Shown here one piece after another: positions 16,691 through 24,422 of a DNA stretch of 64,000 nucleotides. Within the stretch, counting starts at the first letter, position 1. Each line of letters begins with the position of its first letter. Source of the DNA: Sulfurovum sp. (GTDB lineage Bacteria > Campylobacterota > Campylobacteria > Campylobacterales > Sulfurovaceae); NCBI GenBank assembly GCA_026990595.1, contig JALXCZ010000007.1:19433-83432 (forward strand), read 5' to 3'. The notes under the pieces are model-generated. The model had not been told where the DNA came from, searched no databases, and saw nothing but the letters and a program-made list of their open reading frames with translations. Both the position numbers and the translations under genes were made by a program.

Positions 16691-17808
16691 GATAACTCTT
16701 TTTTAATGATCAATGAAATATTGTTACCGCCAAAACCAAAATAGTTGCACATAAAAAGTCCTCTATCGCACTTTTTATGCTCAGATATCGGTCTGTATTC
16801 AGGAAGTATCGGTTTTTCACAAAAATATGTTTTAGGAATGAACCCTTCATCTACAGCTGCCATCAACAGAGCGATCTCCAGTACCCCGGAGGCTCCTATG
16901 GTGTGTCCTACATAAGGTTTTAATGCTGTAAAAGTCAGGGAAGGCTCAAACACTTTGCTTATGGCATTGAGTTCTGCCAGGTCATTACTGTGTGAACCGG
17001 TGGCATGTGCTTTAAGTGCAGTGATCTCTTTTGCTTCTACACCACAGTTTTGCAGTGCTTTTTGCATCACTTCTACACACTCATCACCACTTTGGCTTAC
17101 AGAAGTGATCGTTTGAGAATGACAGTTACTGAAACCACCCTCCAATGACCATTTTGTATCATCTTTACCAAGTACTATTCCAGCTAACGCTTCACCTAAG
17201 ATTAACCCATCTCTGTCAATATCAAACGGTTTTACGATATCGTTTGCAATAAGATCCATCGCATAAAATCCGCTGCTCATAATAGGAGAGAATATCTCTA
17301 CTCCAATAACAATGGCATATTCGAACAATCCGATATTGATCATATTCGATGCTTCCAAAAGTGCATTGGCACTTGAAGTACATGCAGTATTTATGGTCAT
17401 GGTAAAATCATTGAGACCAAACTCTTTAGAGAGCTCTTTTGCGTAAGAATCAATACTCTGTTTTTGGGAAGTGTAAGGTTCTTTTTCATCATCATAGACG
17501 GTAGCATTGATCGCATCAACAAGATGCCAATCTACCAAAGAGGTTCCGACAATCAATGCTGTTTGGCTTCGATTACTCTCTTCCGGTAACAGCTTTAGAA
17601 GCATATCTCTCATAGCATGATAAATACTTCTTTGTTCCTGCTTGATCTCTTCCTTAAGAAGATAATAGGGAATCTCTACCTCTTCCATGGATGCCTGTAT
17701 TTTTTTAATTGATCTGACTATCCGGTCATTTTTAATGGCATTTAAAGTTTGCTGCAAATTTCCTTGTGAAGCATTAACTTCATACTTTAAAATGTTTACT
17801 TTAGCCAT
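16687..17808 (-). CDS. Beta-ketoacyl-ACP synthase (second, active)
   Basis: FabF-like condensing enzyme of 373 aa. Counting from the ATG at 17808, the catalytic residues are Cys143 in NTACTSSANA, His268 in KAHATGSH, Lys297 in TALKPYVGH and His302. The ATG is preferred over an in-frame GTG at 17817 that overlaps the ACP gene more. It follows ACP 1 with an 8-bp overlap and precedes the degenerate KS. With the other ketosynthase it gives the cluster two intact condensing enzymes of this type, as in aryl-polyene systems (ApeO and ApeR). Confidence 0.88.
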   Translation of the reverse strand: MAKVNILKYEVNASQGNLQQTLNAIKNDRIVRSIKKIQASMEEVEIPYYLLKEEIKQEQRSIYHAMRDMLLKLLPEESNRSQTALIVGTSLVDWHLVDAINATVYDDEKEPYTSQKQSIDSYAKELSKEFGLNDFTMTINTACTSSANALLEASNMINIGLFEYAIVIGVEIFSPIMSSGFYAMDLIANDIVKPFDIDRDGLILGEALAGIVLGKDDTKWSLEGGFSNCHSQTITSVSQSGDECVEVMQKALQNCGVEAKEITALKAHATGSHSNDLAELNAISKVFEPSLTFTALKPYVGHTIGASGVLEIALLMAAVDEGFIPKTYFCEKPILPEYRPISEHKKCDRGLFMCNYFGFGGNNISLIIKKELS

Positions 17809-18067
17809 TATGCTCACTTACATACTTTGCCAAGGCATCAATCGTAGTGACAGTTCTTCTAAAATCTTTAGAATCTCCCAATCTTACATTGTATCTGTTT
17901 AAAAGCCCCATTGAAATTTGCAGTGCATCCAGTGAATCCAACTCCAATCCACTCTCATCTGAAAAAAGCATCACATGATCATCTATCTCTTCAGGGGTAA
18001 TATCTTCTTTTTCACACTCTTGTATTATTAATTCTTTTATATCATATTTTAATGCTTCAAAATCCAT
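17801..18067 (-). CDS. Acyl carrier protein 1 of the pigment cluster
   Basis: An 88-aa ACP beginning MDFEALKYDIKELII. The phosphopantetheine motif is GLELDSLDALQI, with the serine in DSL. The ATG (18067-18065) overlaps the TGA of the upstream ABC permease by one base (TGATG), which fixes the start and implies coupled translation; longer in-frame versions run backwards into permease coding DNA. It is followed by an intact ketosynthase. It is likely the chain carrier for polyene or resorcinol assembly. Confidence 0.9.
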   Translation of the reverse strand: MDFEALKYDIKELIIQECEKEDITPEEIDDHVMLFSDESGLELDSLDALQISMGLLNRYNVRLGDSKDFRRTVTTIDALAKYVSEHNG

Positions 18068-19212
18068 CAAATTCCCCTGTTTAATCTTCTGCGTAATAGT
18101 ATCATAGATAGGATTAACAAGATAACACCAAAAAGCAGTAACATACACGATTCATTTAAGATCATTGAAAAATCCCCGCCTTTTAAAAAAATATCAAGAA
18201 ATCCATCCAGTCCCCATGACATAGGAGAGATATTTGCCAGGGTCTGCATAGATTCCGGCATAAAGAATTTTGGAACCATCACACCGCCTATGGAGCCTAA
18301 AAGTATGTTGGATATACCACCTATGGTTGTTGCCTGTTCTGTAGATTTTGCTGTAACTGCTATGAGACTGGAGAGCCCGACAGCAGCAACACTCAGTGCA
18401 AAAGAGAGGAATGTAAGTCCGGCTACAGAGCCATTTATCTCCAAGGCAGGGGTATGAAACAAAGGAACAATGAACATTCCTACAGCTATCATTACCCAAA
18501 CCTGGATCTGTGCAATAAATAGATAAGGAACAACTTTGGAAAGTGTGATAGAGAATGCAGAGACATTCATAGAGTTTAATCTTGCCAATGTATGCTGTTT
18601 TCGTTCATTGATATAGATCGTTGACATAGGGATGACAATAAAGAACATTCCAAATACGATCCATGTCGGAACACTCTGCTGTGTAGCATTGGGTACCTCT
18701 TTTTTTTCATTGTAACGCAGATCGAAAAGTGCATCTGTAGAAAGTTTTACAGAACCGACTGCAGCTGCCGCTTCATCAGAGAATTCACTTAAACGTTCAG
18801 TAATGATGCCTAATTTCAAGTCAACAACCTCTTTAAGAAGTTTTGCTTTAAAAAGTTCTATCACATCACTTTTGGCAGAGCCTTTGACCTGTATCTCTAT
18901 TTTAGGGTTTTTTACACTGTTTTGTTCATCACCATACCCTTTTGGTATATGAATAATAAACTCCGCTTCATTCTGATCTACAAGATGAAAACTTTTATTC
19001 TTCCTGATGTCTTTTGTAAGGGTTCTACTGATACTGCTTTGATCCAAATCTACAATCGCAGTATTAAAATGGATACTCTCCTGGGAAAAAATATCTCTCA
19101 TGGCAACAGACATGATCAAAATAAAAATAGCCGGCATGACAAAAAGTGCCATGAGTGCCTGCTTGTCTCTAAGTACAAGAATAAACTCTTTTTTCACCAA
19201 TGCACTAAACAT
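18067..19212 (-). CDS. ABC-2 type transporter permease
   Basis: A 381-aa exporter permease with an N-terminal helix (about 15-37), a large extracytoplasmic domain (about 40-190), and about five further helices in the C-terminal half, including TWIVFGMFFIVIPMSTIYI and the ABC-2 signature region LGSIGGVMVPKFFMPE. The ATG at 19212 is chosen over a GTG at 19224; the stop of the ATPase gene is at 19205. It pairs with the ATPase directly upstream and probably exports a lipidic product or precursor. It resembles the YhiH/YhhJ and DrrB group. Confidence 0.88.
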   Translation of the reverse strand: MFSALVKKEFILVLRDKQALMALFVMPAIFILIMSVAMRDIFSQESIHFNTAIVDLDQSSISRTLTKDIRKNKSFHLVDQNEAEFIIHIPKGYGDEQNSVKNPKIEIQVKGSAKSDVIELFKAKLLKEVVDLKLGIITERLSEFSDEAAAAVGSVKLSTDALFDLRYNEKKEVPNATQQSVPTWIVFGMFFIVIPMSTIYINERKQHTLARLNSMNVSAFSITLSKVVPYLFIAQIQVWVMIAVGMFIVPLFHTPALEINGSVAGLTFLSFALSVAAVGLSSLIAVTAKSTEQATTIGGISNILLGSIGGVMVPKFFMPESMQTLANISPMSWGLDGFLDIFLKGGDFSMILNESCMLLLFGVILLILSMILLRRRLNRGI

Positions 19213-19921
19213 CTTGAGACTCACTGGTCAATGCTAAAAAATGTTTTTCAAGTGTTTCACTTTTACTTTGCAGTATCGCTTTAAGTGTGCCCTGTTCGAT
19301 CAGTTTTCCCTTTGCTATGACAGCAACATCATCACATATCTTCTCGATCTCATTCATATAGTGGCTGGTATAAACAACGGTGATCCCAAGATCTTTGTAA
19401 GATCTTATGGAATCTAAAATATCATTCCTGCTTTTAGGGTCTATCCCCACGGTTGGTTCATCAAAGTAGATGATCTTCGGATCATTCAACAGTCCTATTG
19501 CCATATTGAGTCTTCTTTTCTGTCCGCCTGAAAGGGTTGAAGCTTCCTGATTCAAAAGTTTTGAGAGATCATTGATCTCTATAGCTTTGGCAAAATTCTC
19601 TTTGGATGCCTGTTGTACATTGGAGAAAAACTCCAAATTCTCTTTGACAGTAAGTTTTTCGTAAAAAGCCAGATTTTGAGGTACGATGGAGCTGATATTT
19701 CTAATTTCTCGAATCTTTTTTTTAAGATCAAGCCCAAAAATTTCTACACTGCCTTCATCAATATCTGTTAAACCGTTCAATACGGACAAAAGTGTACTTT
19801 TCCCTGCACCATTTACACCCAAAAGACCAAATATTCTACCTTTTTTGATCTCTAAAGAGAGCCCATCCAATGCTAAGATATCACCATATCTTTTAGTCAC
19901 ATTCGATACTTTGATGAGCAT
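19205..19921 (-). CDS. ABC transporter ATP-binding protein
   Basis: A 238-aa ABC ATPase. Walker A is GVNGAGKST (about 35-43), the signature is LSGGQKRR, Walker B with catalytic glutamate is IIYFDEPTVGID, and the H-loop histidine is in VYTSHYMNEIE. It is of the DrrA/CcmA type that partners ABC-2 permeases and overlaps the permease gene by 8 bp. It starts immediately after the BtrH-domain gene (0-bp gap), which places the transporter firmly inside the pigment operon. Confidence 0.93.
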   Translation of the reverse strand: MLIKVSNVTKRYGDILALDGLSLEIKKGRIFGLLGVNGAGKSTLLSVLNGLTDIDEGSVEIFGLDLKKKIREIRNISSIVPQNLAFYEKLTVKENLEFFSNVQQASKENFAKAIEINDLSKLLNQEASTLSGGQKRRLNMAIGLLNDPKIIYFDEPTVGIDPKSRNDILDSIRSYKDLGITVVYTSHYMNEIEKICDDVAVIAKGKLIEQGTLKAILQSKSETLEKHFLALTSESQDV

Positions 19922-20920
19922 TTAAACAGCTGCCTTGAATTCGAGCATTTTTTTATATACTTTAGCTTCATTCTCACTGATGTGCATCAGTTTATCCGAA
20001 ATAGCCCTGTAATCTATCGGATTTTTTGACTTAATTGATTTTGCTATCATAAGAGCAAACTCTCTCCATTCATCTCCCACGGCAAGCATTAACTTTGATG
20101 CTTCTGCCAAGATAGGGTCATTCTCAAAAAGTTCACTTGCTTCCTGAAGAAAGGAAGCATACATAAATCTGAATCCTGCACCGCCTGTACCTATCTCTTC
20201 CTGCATCCTGACAATATGCCCAAGAAAAAGTTTGGCATATTTTTTTTCTTTGGATTCCAGTTTTAAAATCGATTTTGCCAAATACCTCATACCACGCAGT
20301 CCGGCAATAGGTACTGGTGTACCCAGCATCGTTTTTGCGATCTTTTTTATATTTTTTGTAACAACCGGTTTAAGATCGATCTCATTAGGCACAGAGACCG
20401 GATAATAGAGTAAGCCCTTAGGTGCCATCACACCTTTTGCAAAACGTGCTTTGGTAAGAGATGCCCGCGAACAGGTGACACTTTTATCAAAAACGGGGTC
20501 ACTAATGGAATACTCATCTCCGTCTCTGTCATAGATCAACAGGTTATGTGCATTAAAATGGAAACGTATCTCTTTGGGGAAATATTCAAGCCAATAGACA
20601 GAACTCTGAGCTCCTACTATTTTTCCCTCTTCCAAAAGTTCATCAAGCCTTTTTTCACCCTTTTCTTTAGAAGAAAATCTCTCAAGTTTCATCTCTATCT
20701 TCAGGTTTTTCTGTATGTTTTTAATAATAGATTTTGGCATACTTCTGTAAGCAATCAGCGGCATGCCTCCTATCTTTACAAAAGGAATATAGGCAAAATT
20801 CAATGCATTGGCAAGTCCAAAGACCATGGGTTCACTCAGGTTCACTCCATGATGCCTTAACATGGAAGAGACAACACCACTTTCACAATGTGCGTGGTGT
20901 GTATGCTCAAAATTATTCAT
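19922..20920 (-). CDS. BtrH N-terminal-domain protein, candidate acyltransferase
   Basis: A 332-aa protein whose first ~150 residues match the BtrH_N fold (named from butirosin acyltransferase BtrH, a papain-like enzyme that transfers acyl groups from ACP). Visible catalytic candidates are the Cys in HAHCESGVVSSMLRHHG (about residue 13), the His in FNAHNLLIYD and the Asp in SISDPVF. The C-terminal half (about 180-332) is helical, of the DUF4872 type often fused to it. Proteins like this accompany flexirubin-type clusters. I infer it could join the aryl-polyene acyl-ACP to the resorcinol hydroxyl, or release the chain. It overlaps the 136-aa gene by 8 bp. Confidence 0.75.
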   Translation of the reverse strand: MNNFEHTHHAHCESGVVSSMLRHHGVNLSEPMVFGLANALNFAYIPFVKIGGMPLIAYRSMPKSIIKNIQKNLKIEMKLERFSSKEKGEKRLDELLEEGKIVGAQSSVYWLEYFPKEIRFHFNAHNLLIYDRDGDEYSISDPVFDKSVTCSRASLTKARFAKGVMAPKGLLYYPVSVPNEIDLKPVVTKNIKKIAKTMLGTPVPIAGLRGMRYLAKSILKLESKEKKYAKLFLGHIVRMQEEIGTGGAGFRFMYASFLQEASELFENDPILAEASKLMLAVGDEWREFALMIAKSIKSKNPIDYRAISDKLMHISENEAKVYKKMLEFKAAV

Positions 20921-21323
20921 CTCTGTCCTTGGGTATCGTTTTTATTTCATCCAGTCTTTTACCTAGCACATCACAATACGCCAACAGTCTCTTTTCACTA
21001 AGCTTCTTAAATATCTCCGGTTTGAAGTGTCTCTTGATCGTCCATTGAAAAAAACCTGTAGATTGTGCTAGTACCAGCAGATCCATCCTAGCATCATACA
21101 TATGATAGTAAAGCGGGGATCTTCTTCCTGCCTTTACCTCTTCATATGCATTCTCAATACTCTTTTCTATATCTTCAAGTGCTGCTTTGGTAGCGATCTC
21201 TTCGACTTCCCATCCAGTTGAGCCTACCGTTTGCATTTTACCGTCTTTGTCTCGTGCATAGATAGCTTTTTTCATATTTGCATAGGTTTCGCTATTATCC
21301 TGAGGAACGCTGTTAATATCCAT
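20913..21323 (-). CDS. Conserved hypothetical protein of dialkylresorcinol clusters
   Basis: A 136-aa, mostly helical, soluble protein with many charged residues and no signal peptide or membrane segment. Recognisable stretches are TGWEVEEIATKAALEDIEKS, RRSPLYYHMYDARMDLLVLA and SEKRLLAYCDVLGKRLDEI. No domain recognised. It overlaps the DarB-like gene by 1 bp and the BtrH-domain gene by 8 bp, which ties its function to resorcinol formation or coupling. It could be a small partner or scaffold. Confidence 0.75.
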   Translation of the reverse strand: MDINSVPQDNSETYANMKKAIYARDKDGKMQTVGSTGWEVEEIATKAALEDIEKSIENAYEEVKAGRRSPLYYHMYDARMDLLVLAQSTGFFQWTIKRHFKPEIFKKLSEKRLLAYCDVLGKRLDEIKTIPKDRDE

Positions 21324-22468
21324 TAAACAGCCTCTAACAACATGAACGCTGTAGAAAAACGTCCGCTCTCAGGAATATAACATAAAAGTTTCTCACCTTT
21401 TTTGATCTTACCTGAATTGAACAGCTCTTCCAAAATAATATAAATAGAAGCTGAACCGGTATTTCCTTTGGTTTCAAGATTTGTAAACCATTTCTCCTGA
21501 GGAATATCACATCCGACATCTTTCATCGTATCATAAAGCTTATCTCTGAAATACCCTGATGAGTAATGCGGAAGGAACCAGTCTATCTCTTCAGGTTTGA
21601 ACATCTCTTTTTGAAGCATCTCTTCAAGTGGTTTGTAGACTGTATACTCCAAGATATTTGCATTTAAAAGCTTTACATCCTGCTTTACTGCAAAGATAGA
21701 TTTTGTGAGCCACTCTTCAGGTACATATTCTCTATACCCTCTGGTTGTACCGTCTTTCAGTTTTTCACAACCTGAATACATACATGTTTCCAATTCACTG
21801 GCATAGGATCTTGAAAATATTTTATCGATCCGCAAAGAGAGCGAGTCACTGTTTGGTTTACTGCTTGTACCTATGGCTCCGGCTCCGTCACTGAGCATCC
21901 ATCGTAAAAAATCTTTTTCAAAAGTCAGTTCTTTATTACGTCTGACCATTTCTACCTTGCTTTGCACTTCAGGCTCAAAATTCCTTCCACGCATAGAAGC
22001 AGATACATTCTCACTGCCTGTGGTAATAGCACTTTCAATATCTCCCGATTTGATGGCATTGTAGGCATATTTAAGTGCCATCAAGCCACTGAGACAGATC
22101 CCTGCTATACTCACCACTTCCAGTGGTTTCAGATTTGTCTCACCATGTACCATCAGTGCATGCCCCGGCAATAACTGATCAGGGGTTGTCGTTCCACATG
22201 CCAACACTTCAGCACTATTTATATCAAATCCCGCATCTTCAAGATTTTCAATAGCCGCTGCCGCCATTTGTGCATTAGAATGTGTTGTCTCATTGCTCAC
22301 AGGGTCAATAGCATAATATCTTGTTTTGATCTTGTTGGATTTGAGTACGATCCTTTTAACCAAAGAGGGATTGCCGTCTACCATACCCAAAACTTCTTCT
22401 ATATGATCATTATCTACCGGTTCATTTGGAAAAAATGCTGCCATTTTATTAATATATACTTCCCTCAC
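21323..22468 (-). CDS. darB: DarB-like ketosynthase III (dialkylresorcinol formation)
   Basis: FabH-fold condensing enzyme of 381 aa with the Cys-His-Asn triad: Cys125 in VSIAGICLSGLMAL, His301 in LPHYSSGYF and Asn336 in KGNTGSASIY. DarB enzymes join a beta-ketoacyl thioester with an enoyl thioester to form a cyclohexanedione, the precursor of dialkylresorcinols. Assignment rests on the fold plus the adjacent DarA-like gene 8 bp upstream. A plain fatty-acid FabH is less likely because of the gene neighbourhood and the longer sequence (FabH is about 320-330 aa). Confidence 0.8.
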   Translation of the reverse strand: MREVYINKMAAFFPNEPVDNDHIEEVLGMVDGNPSLVKRIVLKSNKIKTRYYAIDPVSNETTHSNAQMAAAAIENLEDAGFDINSAEVLACGTTTPDQLLPGHALMVHGETNLKPLEVVSIAGICLSGLMALKYAYNAIKSGDIESAITTGSENVSASMRGRNFEPEVQSKVEMVRRNKELTFEKDFLRWMLSDGAGAIGTSSKPNSDSLSLRIDKIFSRSYASELETCMYSGCEKLKDGTTRGYREYVPEEWLTKSIFAVKQDVKLLNANILEYTVYKPLEEMLQKEMFKPEEIDWFLPHYSSGYFRDKLYDTMKDVGCDIPQEKWFTNLETKGNTGSASIYIILEELFNSGKIKKGEKLLCYIPESGRFSTAFMLLEAV

Positions 22469-22476
22469 CTCAACTC

Positions 22477-23388
22477 CTATCTGCCACTTGGCTTTTCATA
22501 TTTTACTTCCAGTGCTTTCAATTTTTCTTCTTGAAACAGATTCAACACTTTTCTCACTAAGATGTTTAACGGTACAACGGTAAAGACCAGTAAAACCAAA
22601 AAAACAGAATAGAGCGTCAATCCGACTCTGCGCCCAAAACTTCTTTTTTTTCCAAAAAGCTTAATGATTTTAGCCCATATTTTAGAACTTCTTGTTGCTA
22701 TCATTTCTGAAGCTATCAACTTTCCATTAACATTGACCGCACCCAGATTTTGAAGCAAAGGTTCACCCTGCTTTTCCCTGTTTTCTTTTAATGCTTTCTT
22801 TAAACGTTCTCCAAATCTTGAAGCTGCCTCTATCTCACTTGGCAAGATCCCCGCAGGAGGAAAGATAGAAAATGCATCTTTCTTTCCCGTAAGCAGCCAT
22901 CTTGGCGTGGTCACAAAAGAGTAGATACCCTTTCCCTGATCCGTCAAAGCGACATTGTCTAAGAGCCGTGCATCTACGGCTCTTAAAAGCCCCTTCATCT
23001 TTTCTTGGGCCATAACCCACATATCACGACATGCGATCAGTGTGACAACCGGTTTGTCTTTTAATATTCTTTTAGCCTGATTTGACTTCAAAAAACCGAC
23101 TATAGGCGTAGATGGAGCTAAAAACCAGATCGTATATCCCAAAATAATCAGATCATAACTCTCTTCAAGATTTTCAAGTTCCTTTACTTTACAACCATCC
23201 ATCTGTACAGCTTCAGGAAACTCATCTGCAAACTTATAAAACGACCATGGATAAGGATAGGTCTCGACTGGTTCTATTCTTCTCACATCTACCTTGATCT
23301 TTTCATCCGCCAACTTAGAGATAAAACTCTCAACTACACTCCCCAACTGTCCCGACTGAGAATAGTAAAGTACTAAAACTTTTTTCAA
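22477..23388 (-). CDS. darA: DarA-like dialkylresorcinol condensing/aromatising enzyme
   Basis: A 303-aa protein with a flavodoxin-like N-terminal domain: VLVLYYSQSGQLGSV (residues 4-18) is the FMN-phosphate loop, and LIILGYTIWFLAPSTP (about 80-95) is the second FMN-contacting loop. A C-terminal hydrophobic helix (about residues 262-285) implies membrane attachment. In dialkylresorcinol systems DarA oxidises the DarB product to the aromatic ring. The start is TTG (23388-23386), reading MKKVLVLYY; GGGA lies about 8 nt upstream. It is the first gene of the long minus-strand pigment unit. Confidence 0.8.
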   Translation of the reverse strand: MKKVLVLYYSQSGQLGSVVESFISKLADEKIKVDVRRIEPVETYPYPWSFYKFADEFPEAVQMDGCKVKELENLEESYDLIILGYTIWFLAPSTPIVGFLKSNQAKRILKDKPVVTLIACRDMWVMAQEKMKGLLRAVDARLLDNVALTDQGKGIYSFVTTPRWLLTGKKDAFSIFPPAGILPSEIEAASRFGERLKKALKENREKQGEPLLQNLGAVNVNGKLIASEMIATRSSKIWAKIIKLFGKKRSFGRRVGLTLYSVFLVLLVFTVVPLNILVRKVLNLFQEEKLKALEVKYEKPSGR

Positions 23389-23413
23389 TTATAGTCCCAT
23401 TATTTTTCATAAT

Positions 23414-23419
23414 ATTATA
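23414..23419 (-). promoter_or_regulatory. Putative promoter of the pigment operon
   Basis: On the minus strand TATAAT (23419-23414) in the context GTTGTATAATATTATG lies 25 bp before the darA TTG. It is the only clear -10 box ahead of the long run of overlapping pigment genes. No recognisable -35 or operator was seen. Confidence 0.45.
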
Positions 23420-23518
23420 CAACAAAGATCATTAAAATTTTATGCTACGATCACGGCAGCATTGAGAAAGGAAAGATATTTGATGATATGATATATTTAA
23501 ATCATACAAACCTTTTGA

Positions 23519-23524
23519 TATAAT
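23519..23524 (+). promoter_or_regulatory. pdxJ promoter -10 box
   Basis: TATAAT within TTTTGATATAATC is 31 bp upstream of the pdxJ ATG. TTGGAG (about 23542-23547) provides the RBS. The promoter is divergent from that of darA. Confidence 0.45.
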
Positions 23525-23555
23525 CAAACGAATCTTACTCATTGGAGTTTTAACT

Positions 23556-24338
23556 ATGTTATTAGGCGTGAATATTGACCACATCGCAGTTTTAAGAGAA
23601 GCCAGAAAAGTAGCAGATCCTGACCCTTTGGATGCACTTGGCATCTGTAAACGCTCAGGTGCAGACCAAATTACTATACATTTACGTGAAGACAGACGTC
23701 ATATGCAGGACAGTGACGCAAAAAACATCATAGAACTCTCGACTTTACCTGTAAACCTTGAGTGCGCCATTGCTTCAGAGATGATAGACCTTGCCTGTGA
23801 ACTCAAACCACATCGTGTCACACTTGTACCGGAAAAACGTGAGGAAGTAACGACCGAGGGTGGACTTGCAGTCACAGGAGAACAGCCTAAACTTAAAGTT
23901 GCAATAAAAAGGCTGCAAAAAGAGGAAATAGAAGTTTCACTCTTCATAGACCCTACCCTTGATGCAGTCAGAGCTGCAGTTGATCTGCATGTAGAATGGA
24001 TAGAGTTTCATACCGGGAAATATGCCAATATTCATACGATGCTCTACTCCAATCTTGCCAAAACACACCACAGCATCCCTGAACTGGAGCTTTCGCGTAA
24101 AGTGCTTAAACAAATGCTAGATGATGAACTCAGAAACCTGCGGCTTCTCAGTTGTGATGCTATGGAACTTGGACTCAGAGTTGCAGCAGGCCACGGACTG
24201 AATATGCAAAATGTCAGTGATATCGTAGAGATAGAGACCATAGAAGAGTTAAACATTGGACAAAGCATTATTGCACGTTCTGTTTATGTGGGTTTGGAAC
24301 AAGCGATTTTGGATATGAGAGCAAAATTGATCAGGTAA
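23556..24338 (+). CDS. pdxJ: Pyridoxine 5'-phosphate synthase
   Basis: TIM-barrel enzyme closing the pyridoxine ring from 1-deoxyxylulose 5-phosphate and 3-amino-1-hydroxyacetone phosphate in de novo vitamin B6 synthesis. It has 260 aa with family motifs GVNIDHIAVLREAR (4-17), IHLREDRRHM (about 43-52), RVTLVPEKREEVTTEGG (about 88-104) and AGHGLN. It is paired with pdxA 84 bp downstream, the usual Campylobacterota arrangement, though a palindromic repeat now separates them. Confidence 0.97.
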   Translation: MLLGVNIDHIAVLREARKVADPDPLDALGICKRSGADQITIHLREDRRHMQDSDAKNIIELSTLPVNLECAIASEMIDLACELKPHRVTLVPEKREEVTTEGGLAVTGEQPKLKVAIKRLQKEEIEVSLFIDPTLDAVRAAVDLHVEWIEFHTGKYANIHTMLYSNLAKTHHSIPELELSRKVLKQMLDDELRNLRLLSCDAMELGLRVAAGHGLNMQNVSDIVEIETIEELNIGQSIIARSVYVGLEQAILDMRAKLIR

Positions 24339-24339
24339 G

Positions 24340-24413
24340 GTAGGGTGTTGTGTGCCCCTACAACACCTTTTTAATATTTTATTTTTTGGTGTTGTAAGGG
24401 CACAACACCCTAC
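24340..24413. repeat. Palindromic repeat pair, family A copy 2
   Basis: Arms 24340-24367 and 24388-24413 are near-perfect inverted copies bordered by GTAGGG and CCCTAC, with an AT-rich loop of about 20 bp. Each arm is itself a hairpin: GGTGTTGT and ACAACACC flank a short GGG-containing loop. It lies in the pdxJ-pdxA gap and could attenuate or process the transcript. Confidence 0.8.
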
Positions 24414-24422
24414 GAGGAAAAC

